Source: an uncultured Oscillospiraceae bacterium
Lineage (GTDB): Bacteria > Bacillota > Clostridia > Oscillospirales > Ruminococcaceae
Reading direction: 5' to 3'
Assembly: GCA_910579545.1 (NCBI GenBank)
Contig: CAJTVI010000001.1
Span: 124,001-188,000, forward strand
DNA length: 64,000 bases
Shown here: piece by piece, positions 1-8,617 of the stretch
Numbering within the stretch: position 1 is the stretch's first letter
Layout of the letters: each line of letters opens with the position of its first letter
Made by a program: the position numbers and the translations under genes
The notes under the pieces: model-generated
What the model was told of the DNA's origin: nothing
Databases searched by the model: none
The model's input: the letters and a program-made list of their open reading frames with translations, nothing else

Positions 1-466
1 CAAACCGCACCTGCGGCGCAACCGAAGCAAGCAGCAGCGCCAGCGAAAGCCCCAGCAGGGCCAGCACCAGTACCGACGCCCGGTTAAGCGCGCGCAGGCT
101 GTAAGCCGCCGCGCAGCCGGCCACCCCCAGCGCCAGCGCCAAAAACCAAAACAGGGAGAGTTGGTCGGCCAGGACATAGTTGTAAAACCGCTGGCACTGC
201 AAAAGTTCCATGGCGGCCGAAAGCGCCAGCACCCCGGCCAGCGCAAGGCAGAACCAGCCGGGCATCCGGCGGGAGGAGGCGGCCCGGCCGTAAAGGCAGA
301 GCGCAAGGCAGAGCGCCGGCGCGGCCGCAAGGCCCGCCAGCAGGTACCCCTGGGCCGCCGGCTGCTGCACCGGCTGCCCAAATGGCCGGATAAAGCTGCC
401 CGCCAGCGCCGTTACCAGCACCAGCGGCAGGGGCAAAAGGGGGCGCTGGGTGTTATGGCTCTGCAT
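1..466 (-). CDS. GerAB-like spore germination permease, 3' end outside window
   Basis: Partial gene read leftwards from an ATG at 466-464; 155 codons are visible before the window edge. The translation is almost entirely hydrophobic, with about four or five membrane helices (roughly residues 12-25, 38-55, 65-85, 108-122 and 130-150). Its start overlaps the last 14 nt of the upstream gerA-family gene, so the two are translationally coupled. In spore formers the gene after gerAA is usually gerAB, an amino-acid-permease-like subunit of the inner-membrane germinant receptor. The call rests on position and hydrophobicity; no diagnostic motif is visible in this fragment. Confidence 0.7.
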   Translation of the reverse strand, partial: MQSHNTQRPLLPLPLVLVTALAGSFIRPFGQPVQQPAAQGYLLAGLAAAPALCLALCLYGRAASSRRMPGWFCLALAGVLALSAAMELLQCQRFYNYVLADQLSLFWFLALALGVAGCAAAYSLRALNRASVLVLALLGLSLALLLASVAPQVRF

Positions 467-1919
467 CCTGTCCCTCCCCGCCCGGCAGATCGCCGATCTC
501 AAAGGGGTGCCTTGCAAGGCTTTTGAGCGAGACGCGCAGCACCCCATCCCGCACGCTGCCCCGGCCAAAGGGCGCAAGGGGCGAGGTGTACGGATAGCCG
601 AAGGACTCCATGCCGCAGACCGAAAACAGCATGACCACAAACAAAGCCACCATGCCCGCCGGCCCCAGCATGCCCCCCGCAAACACAAACAGGATGCGCA
701 GCACGGTAACTGGCTCGTACAGGGATGGAATGACAAAGGTGGAGATGCTGGTGAGCGCCGCGATGATCAGCACCGGGGTGCTGAGGATACCCGCCCCTAC
801 CGCGGCGTCCCCCACGATCAGGGCCGCCACCAGCCCCACGCTGTGGCCGATGGGCTTGGGCAGCCGCAGCCCGGCCTCCCGGATGATCTCCAAAAGCAGG
901 ATCACCAGCACCATTTCCAAAAAAAGCGGCCAGGGGGTGGCCCGCTCGGCCGCGGCAACCTTGTACAGCAGCTGGGGCGGCAAAAGCTCGGGGGTATACT
1001 GCACCGCACAGACAAAGCTGCCCGGCAGCAGCACGGCCAGCGCAAAGGCCAGGTATTTGAGCAGCCGGATAAAGCTGCAAAAATACGCCTTGGAGGCGTA
1101 ATCGTCCAGGCTTTGAAAATGCTCGGTAAAAAAATAGGGCAGCACCATGGCAAAGGGGCTGCCGTTTACCAGCACCACTAACTTGCCCTCGCAGATCTTG
1201 GCGCAGGCCGTGGCCGGGCGCTCGGTATAGCCTACTTCGCTGAAAAACCCAAACCCGCTTTTTTGCAAAAAGGGGGCAAGGTAGCCGCTGTCCAGCACAA
1301 GGGGCAGCTTTGCGCTTTGCAGCTTTTGCCGCACCGAGGCAACCAGCTCCGGCCGGGCCATGGCCTTGTCGTAGCAGAGCACTACCTCGGTGTTGGTGCG
1401 CTCGCCCGCGCTCAGCAGCTCGATGGCAAAGCTTTCCCGCCGGATCAGGCGGCGCAGCAGGCTCACGTTGATCCGCAAAAGGTCGGTGAATCCCTCGCGG
1501 GAGCCCCGGATATTGCCCTCGCCCGAGGGCTCCTGCACCGAGCGCGCCTGCATGTTCTGGGTGGAAAGCGCAATGGCTTTACAGCTTCCGTCCAGCAACA
1601 GCACCGCCATACCGGCGGTAAGCCGGCGCACAAGCTCCTCAAAATCGGCCACCTCGCCGCTCTCGGCCGGGATGTCGGTGCCGTGCAGGATGTGCTGGTA
1701 AAGCTGCCAGCCGTTTGCCTTTTGCCCCTCCGGCCGGCTCAGGGCGTCCAGCAGGATGACCCAGAGCTTTTCGGTGCTGGAAAGGCCGTCGAACATGCAA
1801 ACCGCGCACTGCACCCCCTGGATGCAGAGCCGTTTGGTATAAAGGTCCATCGAACTGCCAAACATCTCGTTCAGGTCGGCCAGATTCTGCCCAAGATCGG
1901 TGCTGAGCGGCTTTTGCAT
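453..1919 (-). CDS. gerA: GerA-family spore germination protein (germinant receptor A subunit)
   Basis: 488 aa, full length for the GerA family. The soluble N-terminal part (about residues 1-270) carries the family's typical sequence, including SEVGYTERPAT near the end of the cytosolic region and an EGKLVVLVNGSP strand. After it come several membrane segments (about residues 285-310, 335-350, 365-395 and 405-440). GerA proteins form the inner-membrane receptor that senses nutrients and triggers spore germination. It is first in an operon with the GerAB-like gene. A forespore-type promoter sequence lies 24-53 nt upstream, matching known control of ger operons. This gene is the main evidence that the organism sporulates. 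Confidence 0.93.
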   Translation of the reverse strand: MQKPLSTDLGQNLADLNEMFGSSMDLYTKRLCIQGVQCAVCMFDGLSSTEKLWVILLDALSRPEGQKANGWQLYQHILHGTDIPAESGEVADFEELVRRLTAGMAVLLLDGSCKAIALSTQNMQARSVQEPSGEGNIRGSREGFTDLLRINVSLLRRLIRRESFAIELLSAGERTNTEVVLCYDKAMARPELVASVRQKLQSAKLPLVLDSGYLAPFLQKSGFGFFSEVGYTERPATACAKICEGKLVVLVNGSPFAMVLPYFFTEHFQSLDDYASKAYFCSFIRLLKYLAFALAVLLPGSFVCAVQYTPELLPPQLLYKVAAAERATPWPLFLEMVLVILLLEIIREAGLRLPKPIGHSVGLVAALIVGDAAVGAGILSTPVLIIAALTSISTFVIPSLYEPVTVLRILFVFAGGMLGPAGMVALFVVMLFSVCGMESFGYPYTSPLAPFGRGSVRDGVLRVSLKSLARHPFEIGDLPGGEGQDAEP

Positions 1920-1942
1920 GGCGGCATCACCTCACTAAGGGG

Positions 1943-1972
1943 TAGTATGCCTGGCCGGCCGGGGTTTCATGC
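1943..1972 (-). promoter_or_regulatory. sigma-G-like (forespore) promoter of the gerA operon
   Basis: On the minus strand GCATG (1972-1968) and CATACTA (1949-1943) are separated by 18 nt, which fits the known sigma-G/sigma-F type pattern (gHATR, about 18 nt, CATnnTA). The -10 ends 24 nt upstream of the gerA start. No sigma-A style -10 is seen here. This is a motif match only, supported by the gene it precedes. Confidence 0.55.
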
Positions 1973-2013
1973 AAAAAGGGCGGGCAGCGCCGATGAAAGG
2001 GGCCGGTAATGCT

Positions 2014-2682
2014 ATGTGGGTGATCCTGCTGCGTACCCTGCTGGTATATTTGACCACCATTGGGGCCATGCGGCTGATGGGCAAGCGCCAGCTGGGCGAG
2101 CTGCAGCCCTCCGAGCTGGTAACCACCATCCTGATCTCGAACCTTGCCTCGATCTCGATCGAATCGCCCGAACTGCCGCTCACTGCAAGCCTTGTGCCGG
2201 TGCTGCTGATCGCGGCGCTGGAGCTGCTTTTTTCGGCCCTCTGCTTCCGACTGGGCGGGTTTGCGCGGCTGCTCTCGGGCAAGCCGATGATCGTGATCCG
2301 GGACGGGAGGATCGACAAAAACACCCTGCGCCAGATGCGCATTACCATGGACGACCTGCTGGAGGCGCTGCGCGGCAAGGATATTTTTGATCCAAACGAG
2401 GTGGCATACGCGGTCGTGGAGACCAACGGGGCCTTGAGCGTGTGCAAAAAGTGGCAGAGCGAAACGCCGGCCCGGCAGGACCTTGGCCTGCCCACCCCGG
2501 CGGCCAAAAAGCCGATGCTGCCGCTGGTGATCGACGGGCGGATCGCGGCCGAAAACCTTGCCTTTTGCGGCAAAACCGAGGGCTGGGTGCACAAGGTGCT
2601 GGGGCAAAAAAAGGTACCCCTGGCGCACACCCTGCTGCTGCTGAGTGACGACACCGAGGAGTACCGGCTGATCAAAAAATAA
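2014..2682 (+). CDS. DUF421 (YetF/YcaP) membrane protein
   Basis: 222 aa from ATG 2014. Three N-terminal membrane helices (about residues 2-20, 33-50, 56-75) are followed by the cytosolic DUF421 domain. Visible motifs are GKRQLGELQPSELV at the first loop, GKPMIVIRDGRID, and AVVETNG. The family is widespread in Firmicutes, often linked to sporulation or envelope stress, but its biochemical role is unknown. Start choice: AAAGGGG lies 11 nt before ATG 2014, where the first helix begins; in-frame ATGs at 1993 and 1969 would only add a charged leader. It is followed by a DUF4363 gene, a common pairing in Clostridia. A second DUF421 gene lies at 38724. Confidence 0.85.
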   Translation: MWVILLRTLLVYLTTIGAMRLMGKRQLGELQPSELVTTILISNLASISIESPELPLTASLVPVLLIAALELLFSALCFRLGGFARLLSGKPMIVIRDGRIDKNTLRQMRITMDDLLEALRGKDIFDPNEVAYAVVETNGALSVCKKWQSETPARQDLGLPTPAAKKPMLPLVIDGRIAAENLAFCGKTEGWVHKVLGQKKVPLAHTLLLLSDDTEEYRLIKK

Positions 2683-2770
2683 AAAGGGCCAAAACAAGCG
2701 GGCAAAAGGCCGGGCGCCAGAGGCAGCCGCACAGCCCCCGAACGGCCCGCCCCAAAAGGAGGAGACGGCA

Positions 2771-3139
2771 ATGCGGCGCATTTATGCTGCGTTTGGCATT
2801 TTGGCGGCCATTTTTGTGCTGGCGCTGTACAGCACAAGGCTGGTAAAAACCACCACCGAGCGGCTTTGCCGTGGGCTGGACGAGGTGGAGGCCGCCTGCG
2901 GCGAGGGCCGCTACGAGCAGGCCGCCGCGCTGGTGCGGCAGCTGAACAGCTACTATACCCGGCAGGAGCACCAGCTGGCGCTGTTTATCAAGCGGGATTT
3001 TTTAAGCGCCGCCGCCGGCGCGCTGGCCGGGCTGGAGGCCTACACCCGGGAGGAGAGCCTGCCCGACCTGCAAAGCGAGGCCCGCAAGGCCCGCGCCCAG
3101 ATCGAGGCGGTGCGGCATTTATTTTTCAGTATGCTGTGA
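2771..3139 (+). CDS. DUF4363 family small anchored protein
   Basis: 122 aa with an uncleaved signal anchor (about residues 4-20) followed by a mainly helical, charged extracytoplasmic domain. The layout and placement directly after a DUF421 gene fit the DUF4363 family, which co-occurs with DUF421 in Clostridia; its function is unknown. AAAGGAGG is 6-7 nt before the ATG. The 3' end overlaps the convergent nrdR gene by 21 nt, so no terminator separates the two. Confidence 0.75.
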   Translation: MRRIYAAFGILAAIFVLALYSTRLVKTTTERLCRGLDEVEAACGEGRYEQAAALVRQLNSYYTRQEHQLALFIKRDFLSAAAGALAGLEAYTREESLPDLQSEARKARAQIEAVRHLFFSML

Positions 3140-3592
3140 GCGGCTGTCCAATAGCTCCTTGAGCTCGTCCATAAAGGTGTTGATGTCGCTGAACTGGCGG
3201 TAGACCGACGCAAAGCGCACATAGGCCACCTCGTCGATGCCCTTGAGCTGCTGCATGGCCAGCTCGCCCACCTCCCGGGAGGTGATTTCCCGCTCGTAGG
3301 AGTTGAGCACCGTCTGCTCGATGTTGTTTACCGCGCTTTCCAGCATCTGGTAGCTCACCGGCCGCTTTTCGCAGGCGCGCAGCATGCCGCCCAGCAGCTT
3401 TTGCCGGTCAAACGCCTCGCGGGAGCGGTCTTTTTTTACCACGATTACCGGCACGGTCTCCACGATCTCATAGGTGGTAAACCGCTTGGCGCAGCAAAGG
3501 CACTCCCGCCGGCGGCGGATCTTCTCGCCGTCCTCGGTGGGGCGGGAGTCGATCACCTTGGATTCCAGTTCTCCGCAATAGGGGCACTTCAT
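3119..3592 (-). CDS. nrdR: transcriptional repressor NrdR
   Basis: 157 aa, the normal length for NrdR, which represses ribonucleotide reductase genes when (d)ATP is bound. The N-terminal zinc ribbon is intact (Cys3, Cys6, Cys31, Cys34 in MKCPYC and ECLCC). It is followed by an ATP-cone domain from about residue 49 (VIVVKKDRSREAFDRQKLLGGM). No ribonucleotide reductase gene is in the window. The ATG overlaps the stop of the upstream isomerase-like gene (ATGA), so they are co-translated; their functional link is not obvious. Confidence 0.96.
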   Translation of the reverse strand: MKCPYCGELESKVIDSRPTEDGEKIRRRRECLCCAKRFTTYEIVETVPVIVVKKDRSREAFDRQKLLGGMLRACEKRPVSYQMLESAVNNIEQTVLNSYEREITSREVGELAMQQLKGIDEVAYVRFASVYRQFSDINTFMDELKELLDSRSQHTEK

Positions 3593-4392
3593 GGCTGCTC
3601 CTCCTTGATCTGTTGTTGGATCGACTGGATGGCCTGCATCGCCTCTTGCAGCTGCTGCGGCTGGCCAAAGTCGTCCCGGTAAAGCTCGATCACAGCGCTG
3701 CCCGCAAAGCCCCCGGCATACAGGGTGCGCAGCAGGCGTGCAAAATCAAAGCTGCCCTCGCCGGGCGGGATGCAGTCCCGGCCGGGCGCCTCGTCGCTCA
3801 GGTGCAGGTGGCAGATATTCTCCGGGCCCATGGCCGCGGCCACCTCGTAAATGTCCGCCCCGGCCCGGCGGGCCTGCTTGAGGTCCAGCACAAACCTGAG
3901 CGGCCGGCTGGCGTACCGGCGCAGCGCGCGCAGCGCCTCGGGCTGGCCGCACTGGCAGCGCTCCACATTCTCGTGCGCCACCGTAACGCCGTACCGCTCC
4001 CCCTCCTCGCACAGGCGGCAAAACCGCGCGGCGTATTCCTGCATGGGCAGCGGGCGGGCCTTGTGGTTGCCGTGAAAGACCAGGATCTTCGCGCCCAGCG
4101 CCCGGCAGGCCTCAAAATACCGGCGGTAGAGCAAAAGGCCGTCCTCAAAGCGGGTGTCGTAGGCGGTAAAAAACAGGAACGGCTCCAGCCCGCAGGTAAA
4201 CGGATGCACCGACACCACCGGCACACCGGCCTTTTGCCGGGCGCGGCAGAGGGCCTCGAGATAGGGCGGATCCCACTCGCGGAAGGTATTTAAAAAAACC
4301 TCGATACAGCCCGGGCGCAAAGCAAGGGTGCGTTCCAGGCTTTCAAGGGTGTCCTGCGGGTAAAAGCAGGCTGTGGAAATGCCGCACTGCAT
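3589..4392 (-). CDS. sugar phosphate isomerase/epimerase family protein (xylose isomerase-like TIM barrel)
   Basis: 267 aa from ATG 4392, chosen because AAAGGGGG sits about 9 nt upstream and the typical N-terminus MQCGISTACFYP begins there. The sequence shows the AP-endonuclease-2/xylose-isomerase-like fold: VVSVHPF, ILVFHGNHKA, VAHENVERC, RFVLDLKQARRAG, ICHLHLSDEAPGRDCIPPGEG and a C-terminal VIELYRDDF. The His, Glu and Asp residues in these segments are the usual metal ligands. The substrate cannot be named from sequence. It ends with an ATGA overlap into nrdR. Confidence 0.85.
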   Translation of the reverse strand: MQCGISTACFYPQDTLESLERTLALRPGCIEVFLNTFREWDPPYLEALCRARQKAGVPVVSVHPFTCGLEPFLFFTAYDTRFEDGLLLYRRYFEACRALGAKILVFHGNHKARPLPMQEYAARFCRLCEEGERYGVTVAHENVERCQCGQPEALRALRRYASRPLRFVLDLKQARRAGADIYEVAAAMGPENICHLHLSDEAPGRDCIPPGEGSFDFARLLRTLYAGGFAGSAVIELYRDDFGQPQQLQEAMQAIQSIQQQIKEEQP

Positions 4393-4501
4393 CGCGTAAA
4401 TCCCCCTTTCCCGGGCCTTTTGCGCCGGCCGCCAGGCCGTATCCGGCAAGGGGCGCGTCCGGCCGCCCCTTGCCGCGGGATGTAAATGAAAAAGCAAAAG
4501 C

Positions 4502-4540
4502 GGCAGGGGCCGCGGCGGCATCCGCCGCTGTACCCCTGCC
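4502..4540 (-). terminator. rho-independent terminator of secDF
   Basis: Strong GC stem: GGCAGGGG at 4502-4509 pairs with CCCCTGCC at 4533-4540, with further pairing inside. On the minus strand it is followed by a T-rich tract (4483-4500). It sits directly after the SecDF stop codon. Confidence 0.8.
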
Positions 4541-4551
4541 TTTTTGCCGTG

Positions 4552-6885
4552 TTACCGGGCCTTTTTTGGTTTGCGGCCCTCCCAGCAGACCCACAGGGAG
4601 GTGGTGACGCACAGCGAGGTGTACACACCCGAAATCATGCCCACCATCAGCGGCAGGGCAAAGGTAAAGATGCTGTCCAGCCCAAACAGCGCCGCCACCA
4701 CACAGATAGTGCACAGGGCCAGGCAGGTGGTGACCGTGGTGTTGATCGAGCGGCGCAGGCTCTGGTTGACGCTCAGGTTTACCAGCTGCTCAAAGGGCAT
4801 ACGGCTGCCAAAGAGGCCGCGGTTTTCGCGGATGCGGTCGTACATGACCACCGTGTCGTTGATGGAATAGCCCAAAATGGTCAGCATGGCCGCGATAAAG
4901 TTGCCGTTGAGCGGGATGCGCAGCAGCACAAACACGCCAAACACAACGATAAGGTCGTTGATCAGGGCGATCACCGCCATAACGCCCGCCGGCAGGCCGC
5001 CGATCTTCCTGAAACGGATGGCGATATAAATCAAGATCAGCACAATGGCGGCCAGCACCGCAACCAAGCTCTTGGCCAAAAACTCCTTGCCGATGGTGGG
5101 GTTGACGTTGCTCATGGAAAGCTGCTCAAACCCATTTTCCGGGCACTTTTCCTCAAGGCTGGCCATCAGAGCGGCAAGCTCGGCGGTGTCCACCGTATCC
5201 GCGCCGGGCATGGTGATGGTGAGCGAATGCTCGCCAGTGGCCGCGTTTTCGCCGGTTTGCAGCGAAACACCGCCGCCCAGCGCCTGTTCGGCCACCGCCT
5301 GCACGCCGGGCAGATCCAGCTCGCCCTCGTAGCCCAGGGTGATCATGGCGCCGCCCTTAAACTGGATGTCCATCGAAACGCCCAGGGCAAGGCTGCACAC
5401 CAGCACCAGCGCCAGGATCCCGCCGGAGATGCCCAAAAAGAGTTTGCGTTTGGCAATGATGCCATATTTGGCGTTTTGCCCGGCATTTCCGCCGCTTGCC
5501 GCCTCGCCCTTGGGCGCGCCGTACAGCCAGGGCGCGCGCAGCGCCTTGATGCGGGAAGCGCCCCGGATCATCAGCCGGGTGCAGAGCACCCCAAACAGGA
5601 AGTTGAGCAGCACGCCCACCAAAAGGGTGTAGCCGAAGGAATAGATGGTGCCGGCGGTAGAGGGCCCAAACCAGCGGAAGATCAGGCTGAACAGCTTGGC
5701 AAAGGGGCCGTCGGTGGGGCCAAAGGCACCCATGAGCACCGCCGCCACGATCACCACGGTGACGTTGCCGTCCACAATGGGGGCCAGCCCGCGCGAAAAG
5801 CCCGCGCTGAGCGCGCCGTCCAGCGTTTTGCCGGCCTTGAGTTCCTCTTTGATGCGTTCAGCCGTGATCACGTTGGCATCCACACCCATGCCGATGGCCA
5901 GGATGATGCCCGCGATGCCGGGCAGGGTGAGGGTAAAGCTGTTAAAGGCGGGCAGGTAGCCGGATACCGCCGCAAGGGTGGCCGCCACCTGGCCCAGCAG
6001 GGCCACGCAGGCCAGCAGGCCGGGCAGCCGGTAAAAGGCCACCATATACACCAGCACCAGCAAAAAGGCGATGACGCCGGCCAGCACCATGGCCTCGAGG
6101 CTGCGCGCGCCAAGGCTGGGGCTGATGGTGCTGTAGCTCTCGGCCGAAAGCGCAAAGGGAAGCGCGCCGGAGTTGATCTGGTTGGCCAGCGAGATCACGC
6201 TCTCCCGCGTAAAGTTGCCGCTGATCACCGCCTCGCCGTCGGTAATGGCGTCGTTTACGGTGGCGGTGCTGATGCAGGCGTCGTCCAGCCAGATGCTGAT
6301 ATACCCGCGGGAGGCCGCCAGTTCGGTGGTGGCGTCCGCAAAGGCCTGCTTGCCGCTGTCCTCAAAGCGCAGCGCCACATAATACTCGTTTGCGCCGGTG
6401 GCGCTGAGTTGGCCGTACTGGGGGCTGGCCGATGCAACGTCCGAGCCGTCCAGGATCAGTTCGCCGTCCGCGGCGCTGCCCTTGCGGAAGGTCATATAGG
6501 CGGTGGTGCCGATCTCCCGGATCGCCGCCTCAGGGTTAAACTCGCTCTCCCCCTCTTTCCAGGGGAAACGCACGATGATGCGGTCTTTATCATAATCGAT
6601 ATAGACCTCGCTGTCGGTGATGTTCAGGTTGACCAGTCGCTGCTGGATCACCGTTTCGGCCGCATCCATCTGCTCGCGGGTGGCATCGTAGCCGCCCGCC
6701 GGCATAAAGGTCACGTCCACGCCGCCCCGGATGTCGATGCCGAAGCGGATGTCCTGCGCACCCTTGATCCAGGTGGTGGTGGTGTCGCCGTACTGGGAGT
6801 ACACGCCAAAAAAGGCGGTGTACGCAAATACGGCGATGAGCAGCACCAGTACGACCAGGTGCCAGGCTCTGCCTTTTTTCTTCAT
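4552..6885 (-). CDS. secDF: fused protein translocase subunit SecDF
   Basis: 777 aa, SecD and SecF joined in one chain. The SecD half has one N-terminal helix (about residues 8-27), the family motif GIDIRGGVDVTF and a large extracytoplasmic domain, then a block of five helices with GMGVDANVI. The SecF half begins near residue 475 (IIAKRKLFLGISG) and has its own periplasmic domain and helix block with ILGYSINDTVVMYDRIREN. SecDF uses the proton gradient to assist protein export through SecYEG. Start 6885 has GGAGG 7 nt upstream; an earlier in-frame start (6906) lacks one. It is monocistronic and ends at a strong terminator. Confidence 0.96.
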   Translation of the reverse strand: MKKKGRAWHLVVLVLLIAVFAYTAFFGVYSQYGDTTTTWIKGAQDIRFGIDIRGGVDVTFMPAGGYDATREQMDAAETVIQQRLVNLNITDSEVYIDYDKDRIIVRFPWKEGESEFNPEAAIREIGTTAYMTFRKGSAADGELILDGSDVASASPQYGQLSATGANEYYVALRFEDSGKQAFADATTELAASRGYISIWLDDACISTATVNDAITDGEAVISGNFTRESVISLANQINSGALPFALSAESYSTISPSLGARSLEAMVLAGVIAFLLVLVYMVAFYRLPGLLACVALLGQVAATLAAVSGYLPAFNSFTLTLPGIAGIILAIGMGVDANVITAERIKEELKAGKTLDGALSAGFSRGLAPIVDGNVTVVIVAAVLMGAFGPTDGPFAKLFSLIFRWFGPSTAGTIYSFGYTLLVGVLLNFLFGVLCTRLMIRGASRIKALRAPWLYGAPKGEAASGGNAGQNAKYGIIAKRKLFLGISGGILALVLVCSLALGVSMDIQFKGGAMITLGYEGELDLPGVQAVAEQALGGGVSLQTGENAATGEHSLTITMPGADTVDTAELAALMASLEEKCPENGFEQLSMSNVNPTIGKEFLAKSLVAVLAAIVLILIYIAIRFRKIGGLPAGVMAVIALINDLIVVFGVFVLLRIPLNGNFIAAMLTILGYSINDTVVMYDRIRENRGLFGSRMPFEQLVNLSVNQSLRRSINTTVTTCLALCTICVVAALFGLDSIFTFALPLMVGMISGVYTSLCVTTSLWVCWEGRKPKKAR

Positions 6886-7030
6886 CTTGGAACCTCCAAA
6901 CCACACCCGTTCCGCCCTTTGAAGGGCAGGGCCGGGCGGTTCTTTTTTATTTCACGCCCCCGCACGGCCCGGCGCAGCCGGGCCGGCAAAGGGCCTTGAA
7001 GCGTAGTTTTGCAAACGCGCGGCGCCGCAC

Positions 7031-8311
7031 TCAGGCGGCCTTTTTGAGCAGCAGCTCCACCGTGGCCAGCCGGGCCGAGATGCACAGCAGCTTTGCCGCG
7101 GTGCCAAGCTCCTCAAGGCTGGGGTAGGTGGGAGCGATGCGCAGATGGCGGTCCTGCGGGTCCAGCCCATAGGGGTAGGCCGCGCCCGCGCTGGTAAGCA
7201 CCACCCCGCACTCTGCGCACAGCTGCACCGTGCGCTTGGCGCAGCCGTCCTGCAAATACAGGCTGATAAAATACCCGCCCTTGGGGTCGGTCCAGCGGGC
7301 GATGGGCCCGCAGCCGGCAAACCCGGCCGCAAAGGTATCCTTGACCAGCTGGAACTTGGGCTCCAGGATAGCCCGGTGCTTTTTCATGTGGGCCAGCACA
7401 CCGGCCTTGTTTTTGAGAAACTGCACATGCCGCAGCTGGTTCATCTTATCGTAGCTGATGAGCATCGGGGTCATGTTTTTGGTGATATAGCGCACATTGT
7501 GTTCGCTTGCACCCACCGCGGCCACCCCCGCGCCGGGATAGGTGATCTTGCTGGTGGAGCAGAACATGACCGGGCGGTCCGGGCAGCCGGCCTGCTTGCA
7601 CTCTTCCAGAATATTGGCGGCTTCCAAGATCTCGTCGGTAAGGTGGTGCACGCAGTAGGCGTCGTCCCACATGATCTTAAAGTCCGGCGCGGCGGTCTGC
7701 ATCCGGGCCAAGCGGCGCACCGTCTCGTCGCTGTAAACCACCCCGTCCGGGTTGGAGTAGACCGGCACGCACCAGATGCCCTTGATGGTCTCGTCCTCCC
7801 GCACTAATCTTTCCACCAGGTCCATGTCCGGGCCGTTTTCGTCCATGGGGATGGACAGCATCTGGAAGCCAAAATACTCGGTGACCCGGAAATGCCGGTC
7901 GTACCCCGGCACCGGGCACAAAAACTTGATATTGTTGCAAAAGCGCCAGGGGCGCACGCTGTCGGCCCAGCCGGCCCGCCAGCCAAGGTCGATGAGGTAG
8001 TACATCATCGAAAGGGAGGAGTTGCCGCAAACGATCACCTCGCCGGCATCCAGCCCAAACAGCTCGGCAAAAAAGCGGCGCGCCTCGGGCATGCCCTCCA
8101 AAAGGCCGTAGTTACGGGCGTCCACCCCGTTTTCGCCAATATAATCCTCCATGCGCAGCATCTCCATCGAGAGGTCCAGCTGCTGCGGGCAAGGCTTGCC
8201 GCGGGACATATCCAGCCTGAGCCCCATGGCCTTGTAGCGGCCATACTCGGCCAGCAGCGCCTGCTGCTCCTGCTCAAGGGCCGCCTTGTCCATACGCAGA
8301 TAATCCGTCAT
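7031..8311 (-). CDS. class I pyridoxal-phosphate aminotransferase (aspartate/alanine aminotransferase-like)
   Basis: 426 aa, fold-type I PLP enzyme. Visible landmarks are RGKPCPQQLDLS near residue 39, the cofactor-contact region VIVCGNSSLSMM (about 93), NPDGVVYSDE (about 188), WDDAYCVHHL (about 214) and the Schiff-base lysine in FCSTSKITYPGAG (about 255). Length and pattern fit the Aminotran_MocR (PF12897) group, usually annotated as aspartate or alanine aminotransferase; the real amino donor is unknown. It is transcribed alone from a good sigma-A promoter at 8467-8495. Its roughly 150-nt leader carries the 29-nt repeat also found in front of the TrpX-like gene. Confidence 0.88.
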   Translation of the reverse strand: MTDYLRMDKAALEQEQQALLAEYGRYKAMGLRLDMSRGKPCPQQLDLSMEMLRMEDYIGENGVDARNYGLLEGMPEARRFFAELFGLDAGEVIVCGNSSLSMMYYLIDLGWRAGWADSVRPWRFCNNIKFLCPVPGYDRHFRVTEYFGFQMLSIPMDENGPDMDLVERLVREDETIKGIWCVPVYSNPDGVVYSDETVRRLARMQTAAPDFKIMWDDAYCVHHLTDEILEAANILEECKQAGCPDRPVMFCSTSKITYPGAGVAAVGASEHNVRYITKNMTPMLISYDKMNQLRHVQFLKNKAGVLAHMKKHRAILEPKFQLVKDTFAAGFAGCGPIARWTDPKGGYFISLYLQDGCAKRTVQLCAECGVVLTSAGAAYPYGLDPQDRHLRIAPTYPSLEELGTAAKLLCISARLATVELLLKKAA

Positions 8312-8419
8312 CCGTGTGTTCCCTCTTTCCCCTCTTTTATCTTCCCACTCTATGCATCGGTACGCCGCCGTGCGCTTTGCCCCGGCCCCTCTTTTGCCGG
8401 CAGGCGCCGCTTTGGCGGG

Positions 8420-8448
8420 GCGGCTTTGTTTTCTTATGGAACCGCCGC
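8420..8448 (-). repeat. 29-nt dispersed leader repeat, copy 1
   Basis: The 29 nt are identical to the reverse complement of 61679-61707. The core ATAAGAAAACAAAG (minus strand, 8437 to 8424) is flanked by GCGG/CCGC-type arms that can pair. It lies between the promoter and the start codon of the aminotransferase gene, so it is transcribed. Confidence 0.8.
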
Positions 8449-8466
8449 CAATGGGCGTACTCGTTT

Positions 8467-8495
8467 ATTATAGTATAAAGCGCTTTTGGAAACAA
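8467..8495 (-). promoter_or_regulatory. sigma-A promoter of the aminotransferase gene
   Basis: Minus strand TTGTTT (8495-8490), 17-nt spacer, TATAAT (8472-8467). Transcription would begin near 8460, giving a leader of about 150 nt. Confidence 0.75.
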
Positions 8496-8534
8496 GACTT
8501 CCCCCGCCAAAAATTCCCTATTTTTTCGCGCAAA

Positions 8535-8571
8535 CAGCGGTGCGCACGGCAAATTGCCGTGCGCACCGCTG
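8535..8571 (-). terminator. near-perfect hairpin downstream of uvrA, probable terminator
   Basis: An 18-bp perfect inverted repeat around 8553 (arms starting CAGCGGTGCGCACGGC). It lies 47 nt beyond the uvrA stop. The tail on the minus strand begins TTTGCGCG, so the T tract is short and termination is inferred mainly from stem strength. Confidence 0.55.
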
Positions 8572-8617
8572 GCTGTTCCATTGCCAAAGGGCAAAGCGCG
8601 GGGCTGCCCCTCCCCTT

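Noticed and set aside
4486..6999. An 837-codon open frame on the plus strand
   Set aside because: It lies opposite secDF. Its translation is His/Gln/Gly/Arg-rich without any domain and arises from GC-rich third positions; secDF is unambiguous on the other strand.
6900..7030. Terminator of the aminotransferase gene
   Set aside because: GC-rich inverted repeats are present (GCCCGGC/GCCGGGC) but are followed by A residues, not T, on the minus strand, so support was too weak to list.
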